Below are positions 58,770-64,000 of a stretch of 64,000 bases of DNA, piece by piece. The stretch's first letter is position 1. Every line of letters starts with the position of its first letter. The stretch is from Pacificispira sp040217575. Lineage in GTDB: Bacteria > Pseudomonadota > Alphaproteobacteria > UBA8366 > Aestuariispiraceae. A program made the translations under genes and the position numbers. The DNA lies in NCBI GenBank assembly GCA_040217575.1, contig JAVJPW010000008.1, forward strand, positions 62,001 to 126,000, read 5' to 3'. The notes under the pieces are model-generated. The model was not told the DNA's origin. It did not search any database and saw only the letters and a program-made list of their open reading frames with translations.

Positions 58770-58800
58770 TTGATCCTGTAGTTACTACAGGATGCATGAT
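58770..58800 (+). promoter_or_regulatory. MerR-type promoter with 19-bp spacer and central dyad
   Basis: TTGATC (58770-58775) and CATGAT (58795-58800) are -35 and -10 boxes 19 bp apart, the overlong spacing used by MerR activators. The dyad ATCCTGTAG-TTA-CTACAGGAT (58773-58793) fills the spacer. Transcription should start near 58807, at the merT ATG, giving a leaderless mRNA. Confidence 0.85.
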
Positions 58801-58806
58801 CCTGTT

Positions 58807-59193
58807 ATGACCGCAAATCACGTTGAAGACAGCCGCCCCTGGTCGTTTGCCGCCCGGACCGTCGCGCTGGCCGGGGCGGCTCTGACCGCCCTTCTGTCGG
58901 CTTCATGCTGCATCATTCCGATCGGGCTGACGATTGTCGGCCTGGGTGGCGCCTGGCTGTCCTTTCTAGGACCATTTGCAACGCACCGTGAATTGATCTT
59001 GCTCGTCACGACCGCTGTCGTCGGCCTGCTCTGGCTGCGGATGTTCCGGAGGGTGAAGCACAGGCCGTCTGCTCACCTGTTTTCGCCGGGCACAATCATT
59101 GCGACCCTGGCCGTCGCGATCGCATGGTCCGCGCCGCTTTGGGAAGCCCAGGTGACGGGCGCGCTACTGGATATATGGGCAAATCAACGATGA
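58807..59193 (+). CDS. merT: MerT-like mercuric ion transporter
   Basis: A 128-residue inner-membrane protein with three hydrophobic segments. The first contains the Hg-binding pair in LLSASCCIIPIGL, as in MerT, followed by GLGGAWLSFLGPFATHRELILL and a third helix. It brings Hg(II) across the membrane. ATG 58807 coincides with the predicted transcription start; an ATG at 58792 lies inside the promoter and is rejected. The second Cys pair found in many MerT proteins is not present. Its stop overlaps merF. Confidence 0.82.
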   Translation: MTANHVEDSRPWSFAARTVALAGAALTALLSASCCIIPIGLTIVGLGGAWLSFLGPFATHRELILLVTTAVVGLLWLRMFRRVKHRPSAHLFSPGTIIATLAVAIAWSAPLWEAQVTGALLDIWANQR

Positions 59194-59393
59194 AGGACCG
59201 ACTTCTTCTGACCGGGGTCGTCGGCACGATTATAGTCGCGCTTTGTTGTTTCACGCCGGTACTGGTGGTCCTGTTGGCTGCGGCGGGCCTGGCGGCCGCC
59301 ACCGGCTATTTGGACCTGGTACTTTTTCCGGCGCTTGCAGTCTTTTTGGCCATTACGGGGTACGCAGTATGGCGACGCAAAAAAATGTCGTAG
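59190..59393 (+). CDS. merF: MerF mercury transporter
   Basis: A 67-residue two-helix protein: GVVGTIIVALCCFTPVLVVL contains the vicinal Cys pair of MerF, and a second helix (ATGYLDLVLFPALAVFLAITG) ends in a basic tail (RRKKMS). The second Cys pair near the C terminus of typical MerF is missing. ATG 59190 overlaps the merT stop (ATGA). Probably transports Hg(II) with merT. Confidence 0.88.
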   Translation: MKDRLLLTGVVGTIIVALCCFTPVLVVLLAAAGLAAATGYLDLVLFPALAVFLAITGYAVWRRKKMS

Positions 59394-59593
59394 CACTTCA
59401 ATCCACAATCACCTGCCCGGAATGCGGACATCGTGAAACAGAAACGATGCCGACGAACGCCTGCCAGTGGTTTTATGAATGTAAGGGATGCAAAATTCTG
59501 TTGAGGCCAGAGACAGGGGATTGCTGCGTCTTTTGTTCCTTCGGGACGGTCCCGTGTCCACCGATCCAGGAAGGTAGCGATTGCTGCGGTTGA
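59369..59593 (+). CDS. GDCCVxC-domain cysteine-rich small protein
   Basis: A 74-residue protein with a zinc-ribbon-like opening (STITCPECGHRETETMP and YECKGC) and the diagnostic RPETGDCCVFCSFGTVPCPP. GDCCVxC proteins accompany mer and other metal loci and in some species carry selenocysteine at these positions; here all are plain cysteine codons. It overlaps merF by 25 bases, so the four-gene locus is compact. Probable Hg- or metal-binding accessory. Confidence 0.85.
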   Translation: MATQKNVVALQSTITCPECGHRETETMPTNACQWFYECKGCKILLRPETGDCCVFCSFGTVPCPPIQEGSDCCG

Positions 59594-59644
59594 TGGGGAA
59601 ATCCTGCCGGCTTGCGGATCAAATCGCGGGAAAGGACCGCGTTC

Positions 59645-60337
59645 CTAACCCGCTTTCCGAAGAAACTCCGCCGCCTGGCCGACCTCCCGCCGCAGGCGTT
59701 CCTTACGTGCCTGCGCCTCGTCGTCCAGGCCCCACAGTTCTTCCTGATAGGTCTCGTCGATGCGCGACGCGTCCAGCCCCTGTTCGGCGGACAGGCGGCC
59801 TTCGGCAATGGCGAGCGCCAAAAGGAAGGACCCGCACGCGGTCGTCATGACATGCACCGCCGTCAGCGCGAACGGGTCATAACCCTGTGCCACGGTCAGG
59901 AAACGGGCGCGCGTTTCTTCCGGCTGGTCGACCGGCATCAGGCCCGCGGTGACGGTAAAGGTGACGTCGTACCGGTCGCGCGCCCATTCCAGAACCGGGT
60001 CCCATGCCTCTGCCTGACGGGTGGCCAGTTCCGGCGGGCTTTCGGCGCGATAGCACAACAGGTCCGACCCGGCATAGCCCGCCGCTTCCGCCGCGACGGC
60101 CGCATGGTTCGGGATCACCCGGTCGATCGTGGTGGCCGCCAGGGTCATGAAGCCCATGCTGTCCGGGTCGATCTTGTCGCCCTGCGCCGCCCATTCGTCG
60201 CGGATCGCGCCCGCCAATGCGGGCGTGGGCACGACCAGCGGCGCCTTTGCCGGCGTGCGGATGGGCCGCCCGTCCAGATGCACGGTGTGCCCACCCTCAC
60301 ATGCGGCCGCTTCGGCCTGTTTATAGAACCGCTTCAC
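59645..60337 (-). CDS. ATP12-type F1-ATPase assembly chaperone
   Basis: A 230-residue homologue of mitochondrial Atp12, which chaperones the F1 alpha subunit; in bacteria it is limited largely to alphaproteobacteria. Motifs include HTVHLDGRPIRTPAKAPL, AIRDEWAAQGDKIDPDSM, TLAATTIDRVIPNHAAVAAE, SDLLCYRAESPPEL and YDPFALTAVHVMTTACGSFL. It follows the AsmA gene 29 bases downstream on the same strand. The occurrence supports the taxonomic inference. Confidence 0.92.
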   Translation of the reverse strand: MKRFYKQAEAAACEGGHTVHLDGRPIRTPAKAPLVVPTPALAGAIRDEWAAQGDKIDPDSMGFMTLAATTIDRVIPNHAAVAAEAAGYAGSDLLCYRAESPPELATRQAEAWDPVLEWARDRYDVTFTVTAGLMPVDQPEETRARFLTVAQGYDPFALTAVHVMTTACGSFLLALAIAEGRLSAEQGLDASRIDETYQEELWGLDDEAQARKERLRREVGQAAEFLRKAG

Positions 60338-60366
60338 CGGAACGCCTGAACCGCTATCAGGGGCGA

Positions 60367-63300
60367 TCAGTTGCCGAACAGGTTGTTCAGCGCGTCGCCG
60401 ACACCTTCGCCGATCGCTTCGCCCACGCCTTCGACGGCACTGCCCGGGTTCTGGATTACGTTACCGGGGCTGTCCGCGTTTTCGGGGGTGCTGGGGCTTT
60501 GCGCCTGTTCCTGGCTTTCCGCGACTTCCTCCTGGCAGGGGTGCCCGTCCGGAAGGTCCGCGACCAGCGCCAGAAGCGCCGTGCCCACCCCGCCCGTCAG
60601 AACACCGGCAAGGATGCCGCCGCCCACGGCGATCGGGTCAGGCGTAACGGTCGGCGACGCGAAGGTCCCGGTCACATCCAGCGGCACGCTGAGGCTGACG
60701 ATGCCCGCCCCGCCGGACGGTTTCACATCCAGCGACAGCCGTTCGGTCCTAAGGTCGATTTCCCCTTCCGACGTCACCGTCACCGGGCCCGACGCGGTAT
60801 AGCCTGCAACCGTGTTCATCAGCCCGTTGGAGATATCATAGTCGAAGACCGCGCAATCGATGACGATCCAGCCGTTTTCCGACGACATGATGCCCGCCAG
60901 TGTGGGCCCCATCACATCTTCGAACGCGGCCCTGAGGACGCGGCTGTCATACATGGTCAGGCCGACATTGCCGTTCAGCGATGCCGCAATATCGCGCGGG
61001 TTCGACCCCTGGCCCGTCAGCGCCACATCCAGGCGCAGCGGCCCCACGATCTTGTCCCGGAAGCCGGCTTCGGCCAGCAGCCGCGACAGGTCCATCGCCC
61101 GGCCCGTCAGATTGACGTTCAGCGGATGGGTCGCATCACCCCCGCCCAGGGAAATTGTCCCTGTCAGCGTACCGTCGCCGACATTCGCATTCAGCGGGTC
61201 GACCCGCAGATCGCCGCCCTGGAGGGAGACCCCGACTTCCAGGTTATTGAGTTCGGAAATCGCGCCGATGAAGGTGCCGGCCGTATACTGGATTTCCACA
61301 TTGATGGCGCGCATGGCTTCGAACGGAATGCGGTCGCCCGGAATGACCCGGCCATCGTCCGCACCGCCCTGTGCCGCGGTCCGGTTGCTGGACGCCGCGC
61401 CGCCACCGGATTCGCCGCCTTCGGATGCCGGCATCACATCATTCAGATTGAAATAGTCGGATGACAGCGTCGCGACGATGGACGGAACATCGCCGGTACC
61501 GTCCAGCGTGGCCGTGCCCGAAATGTCGCTGTCGCCGATTTTCGCCGTGAACGGGTTCAGCGTGATCGGTTCGCCCGCATCGCCCGTCAGATTCCCTGAG
61601 ATATCGACGGGGCCGATGGGCGGCACGTCTGTTCCCGCCAGGTCGGACAGGACCGACAGGTCGGGGGAGACGACGGAGAAGCCCAGATCCGCGCCGCTGA
61701 GCGCGACCAGGTCCGATACGGAACCGCTGGCTTCCACCAGAAGCGTTTCCGCCTTACCCAGTGACAGCGCCAGATCGCTGAGGCTCATCGTCCCGTTCGC
61801 ATCGCCCGAAACCCGCGCCGCCATGTCCAGCGGCCCCAGTGCCGGGACCGCCATCGGCGTGAAGGCTTCGACCAGCGGCGACAGGTTGCCGACTTCCGGC
61901 GACACAGCATTGACCGTCAGGTCGACGCCCGTCTGTGCCATCAGGTCGGCGATACCGCCCGCGGCCTGAATCTGGATTGTTTCCGGCCGGCCGAAATCAA
62001 GCGCCAGGTCGCTGAGCGCCAGCCCGCTTTCCAGGCCGCCCGAAACCTTTGCAATCATGTCCATCGGCCCGATGTCGGGAATGCCCTGACCGGAATATTC
62101 CTCTGCGATGTCGGACAGGTTGCCCAGTTCGGGGGAATTCGCCGTGACTTCGATATCGATCCCTTCGGACCGGATCAGATCGCCGACGGAGCCGACGACA
62201 TTGAGGATCAGCGCTTCGGCGGAGCCCAGCGAAAGATTCATGTCCTGAAGCGACAGACCGCTGTGCGGGCTGCCGGCGACATTGGCCGACAGCGCCAGAC
62301 GGCCCAGCGGCGGCACCGACTGGCCTGCAAACTGTTGCGCGATGGGCGACAGGTCGCCGATCTGCGGGGAATCCACGCGGATCGCAAGGTCCAAAGTCGG
62401 GTCCGTCGTCAGGTCGGCGATATTGCCGCCGGCCGACGCCAGAATAAGGTCTTCCGACCCGACCGCCGCGCTGAGATCAGAAAGGTCGAGCCCGTCACCC
62501 AGTCCGCCCCGAACCGCGAAGGATACGTTCAGCGGGCCGACGGCGGGCACATCCTGACCGGCAAAGGCCTGCGTGATGGGCGACAGGTTGCCGACTTCGA
62601 CGCTTTCCAGGTTGGCCGTGACATTGATGCCTTCCTGGCCGATCGCATCTTCGATCTGGCCGTCTACCAGAATGTGAATGACATCTGCTGTCCCGATATC
62701 GACCGAAAGCGGATTGATGGAAAGCGCATCGCCGCTGCCCGCCAGCGTTACATCCACCTTGAACTGACCCAGGCTGGGCACGTCGATGCCGAAGGCACCG
62801 GCGGCTTCGGCCAGTTCCTGACCTAGGGCGGAAACCGTAACGTCGATCCCTTCCTGACCGGCCAGGTCCTGGATCGCGCCATTGATGGCGACATCGATCC
62901 CGGCAAGGTTGCCGACAAAGTCGATGGGCGTCGGCTGCGCGCCGTCGGTCATGGACTGAAGCGACCCCATGGTGCCCGCCATGATCAGCGGCAGGTCTTC
63001 GAATGCCGCATCCAGATTCAGCAACAGCGGCGCGGTGGCGGAATCGCCGCCCAGGGCAAGTTCCGTCAGCGTAAAGGTCTGGACCTCGTTCGCGCCGTCG
63101 CCCAGATGCTGGATCATGTCCACTTGAACGTCGGTGATCTGAAGGTCGCGGATGATGGGCAGGACCAGGTCCCCGCCACCGCCGCCATGGTCGCGGTCGT
63201 CGCGCATGTCATCGCCGGTTTCGAACCGGGTGTTCGCCATGGTCCCGTCGGCGCTGGTTTCCAGCGCGGCGCGCACGCCGTCGACCCGGATCATGGTGAT

Positions 63301-63615
63301 ATCGGGCGTATTGCCAAGGAGGGAAAACAGTTTGAAGCCCAGTTCGACCGTGCCGATTTCGACCATCTGTTCGCGACTGGCCCAGTCGGCGTTGGAAAGC
63401 GAGATGCCCGTCGCCTTGAAATAGGTGTCGCTGCCCAGGTCGAATTCGATCGGCCCGTCGATCACCAGCTGGCGGCCCGTGTTTTCGCGCACCGCTTCCT
63501 GAATTTCGGGTTTCCAGTCGTTCAGGTCGATGTTGAGCACATATGCGACGGCCCCGACCACGAAGACCAGCAGGACCACAAGAACGCCGCCAAGGATTTT
63601 AAGGAAACGCCGCAT
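60367..63615 (-). CDS. AsmA family protein with repeated central domain
   Basis: A 1082-residue inner-membrane-anchored periplasmic protein of the AsmA family. N-terminal helix FLKILGGVLVVLLVFVVGAVAY, then the AsmA opening LNDWKPEIQEAVRENTGRQL, VIDGPIEFDLGSDTYFKATG. Residues about 215-700 contain roughly six copies of a 90-residue beta unit (P-x-[LI]-G-P ... GLxLSDLxLxxG ... EGIDVxVxA). The C-terminal AsmA_2-type part has LNVNLTGRAMDLSRLLAEAG and YDSRVLRAAFEDVMGPTLAG. AsmA-like proteins are thought to bridge lipids across the envelope; repeats lengthen the groove. The acidic, Asn-rich tail is low complexity. Confidence 0.9.
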   Translation of the reverse strand: MRRFLKILGGVLVVLLVFVVGAVAYVLNIDLNDWKPEIQEAVRENTGRQLVIDGPIEFDLGSDTYFKATGISLSNADWASREQMVEIGTVELGFKLFSLLGNTPDITMIRVDGVRAALETSADGTMANTRFETGDDMRDDRDHGGGGGDLVLPIIRDLQITDVQVDMIQHLGDGANEVQTFTLTELALGGDSATAPLLLNLDAAFEDLPLIMAGTMGSLQSMTDGAQPTPIDFVGNLAGIDVAINGAIQDLAGQEGIDVTVSALGQELAEAAGAFGIDVPSLGQFKVDVTLAGSGDALSINPLSVDIGTADVIHILVDGQIEDAIGQEGINVTANLESVEVGNLSPITQAFAGQDVPAVGPLNVSFAVRGGLGDGLDLSDLSAAVGSEDLILASAGGNIADLTTDPTLDLAIRVDSPQIGDLSPIAQQFAGQSVPPLGRLALSANVAGSPHSGLSLQDMNLSLGSAEALILNVVGSVGDLIRSEGIDIEVTANSPELGNLSDIAEEYSGQGIPDIGPMDMIAKVSGGLESGLALSDLALDFGRPETIQIQAAGGIADLMAQTGVDLTVNAVSPEVGNLSPLVEAFTPMAVPALGPLDMAARVSGDANGTMSLSDLALSLGKAETLLVEASGSVSDLVALSGADLGFSVVSPDLSVLSDLAGTDVPPIGPVDISGNLTGDAGEPITLNPFTAKIGDSDISGTATLDGTGDVPSIVATLSSDYFNLNDVMPASEGGESGGGAASSNRTAAQGGADDGRVIPGDRIPFEAMRAINVEIQYTAGTFIGAISELNNLEVGVSLQGGDLRVDPLNANVGDGTLTGTISLGGGDATHPLNVNLTGRAMDLSRLLAEAGFRDKIVGPLRLDVALTGQGSNPRDIAASLNGNVGLTMYDSRVLRAAFEDVMGPTLAGIMSSENGWIVIDCAVFDYDISNGLMNTVAGYTASGPVTVTSEGEIDLRTERLSLDVKPSGGAGIVSLSVPLDVTGTFASPTVTPDPIAVGGGILAGVLTGGVGTALLALVADLPDGHPCQEEVAESQEQAQSPSTPENADSPGNVIQNPGSAVEGVGEAIGEGVGDALNNLFGN

Positions 63616-63618
63616 CGC

Positions 63619-64000
63619 TCAATCGCTCCATATCTGTTTCAGCAGGCCAGGGATTTCGGTGAAATGTCCGGCCACGGTCCGGGCGCCCGCTTTTGTCAGT
63701 TGTTCCGGCGGATGATAGCCCCACGAAACGCCAATCGCGTGCGCGCCGGCGCGGACCGCCATCTCCATATCGAATATCGTATCGCCGATCATGACCGTAT
63801 TCAAAGGGGAAACGCCTGTCTCTCCCATCGCGTCCAGCAGGATATCCGGGTTTGGTTTACCTGGGCCGTCATCCGCCGTTTTCAAGACACTGAAATGTCC
63901 GGCGATATCATGACGGGTCAATGTATGACCCAATCCGCGGCGCCCTTTTCCGGTCGCAACGCCCAGAATCATCGTCTCGTTCGCCGACAGTTCCGTCAGC
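63619..64000 (-). CDS. HAD-family hydrolase, 5' end outside the window (phosphoglycolate-phosphatase-like)
   Basis: The frame ends at 63619 and remains open to base 64000; about 127 C-terminal residues are visible. Motifs are ATGKGRRGLGHTLTRHDIAGHF (motif II T), the motif III Lys in DDGPGKPNPDILLDAM and motif IV VMIGDTIFDMEMAVRAGAHA, followed by GVSWGYHPPEQL. These mark a HAD-IA phosphatase of the Gph type. The nucleophile motif I (DxDGT) lies beyond the window. It is four bases upstream of the AsmA start on the same strand, probably cotranscribed. Confidence 0.88.
   Translation of the reverse strand, partial: LTELSANETMILGVATGKGRRGLGHTLTRHDIAGHFSVLKTADDGPGKPNPDILLDAMGETGVSPLNTVMIGDTIFDMEMAVRAGAHAIGVSWGYHPPEQLTKAGARTVAGHFTEIPGLLKQIWSD

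Noticed and set aside
60217..61464. A 415-codon + strand frame opposite the AsmA gene
   Set aside because: Antisense shadow; the AsmA frame on the other strand is unambiguous.
1..64000. CRISPR arrays, rRNA operons, prophage or integrase genes
   Set aside because: I saw no regularly spaced repeats, rRNA signatures, integrase, transposase or phage structural genes in the window.

Overview
The window is a GC-rich, gene-dense bacterial chromosome segment. Gene content points to an alphaproteobacterium, probably a marine or aquatic Rhodospirillales-like lineage: an ATP12-type F1-ATPase chaperone, two PAS_5-type proteins, the order ppiC-like / argJ / GNAT / mutT beside secA, a DUF882/M15 peptidase next to an L,D-transpeptidase, and a plcP-agt type lipid-remodelling pair. 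The taxonomic call is inference; there is no rRNA. One tRNA (Leu, anticodon GAG) is present. No CRISPR array and no intact insertion sequence was seen.

Layout. 1-7.5 kb: permease tail, tiny lipoprotein, PAS_5 protein, an AT-rich acquired gene (pentapeptide-like plus two membrane helices), pirin, a DUF6065-like protein, a glyoxalase/TetR pair with two operator-like dyads, and a hybrid membrane histidine kinase. 7.5-16 kb: housekeeping (TPR protein, secA, parvulin PPIase, argJ-GNAT-mutT, lipoprotein, XRE regulator, Smr protein). 16-20.5 kb: two transsulfuration enzymes (cystathionine gamma-synthase/lyase type and cystathionine beta-synthase) separated by a higBA toxin-antitoxin pair and by a 1.07 kb segment bounded by 17-bp direct repeats. 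That segment carries a 35-codon basic protein and a HEPN-like protein. 20.5-25.2 kb: 2OG-Fe(II) oxygenase, LysR regulator, a beta-lactamase-fold-like periplasmic protein, a candidate sRNA with a strong terminator, and a 17-kDa-antigen-type lipoprotein.

25.2-28.3 kb: a diacylglycerol kinase family gene diverges from a phospholipase-C-like metallophosphoesterase and an overlapping GT4 glycosyltransferase. Together they read as a membrane-lipid remodelling module of the kind used under phosphate limitation. 28.3-36 kb: eight co-directional minus-strand genes encode almost only envelope proteins: lipoproteins, coiled-coil periplasmic proteins, a MotA/TolQ/ExbB-like membrane protein, two membrane-anchored Pro/Ala-rich proteins (one with four copies of a PE-LLERLR motif), and a DUF4384-like protein. 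I do not recognise this set, and it is the best candidate here for an undescribed system. 36-40.3 kb: a lipoprotein, a secreted phospholipase A2-like protein, PAS, WYL-TerB, SpoIIAA-like and receiver-domain proteins.

40.4-44.7 kb: a 125-bp imperfect direct repeat (about 91% identical), made of the 3' end of the M15 peptidase gene, brackets a small membrane protein and an EEP-family enzyme. The intact M15 peptidase and L,D-transpeptidase genes follow. 44.8-48.9 kb: a visibly less GC-rich cassette (adenylate cyclase, LysR, Cys-nucleophile alpha/beta hydrolase, membrane-tethered flavodoxin). 49-58.2 kb: tRNA-Leu, lipB, a DUF3179 protein, acylphosphatase, and a short-chain acyl metabolism group (3-hydroxyisobutyrate-dehydrogenase family, AMP-binding enzyme, pccA, a PAS_5 protein, pccB). 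58.4-59.6 kb: a compact mercury-type locus (merR / merT-merF-GDCCVxC) with a textbook 19-bp-spacer MerR promoter. 59.6-64 kb: ATP12 chaperone, a repeat-rich AsmA protein and a truncated HAD phosphatase.
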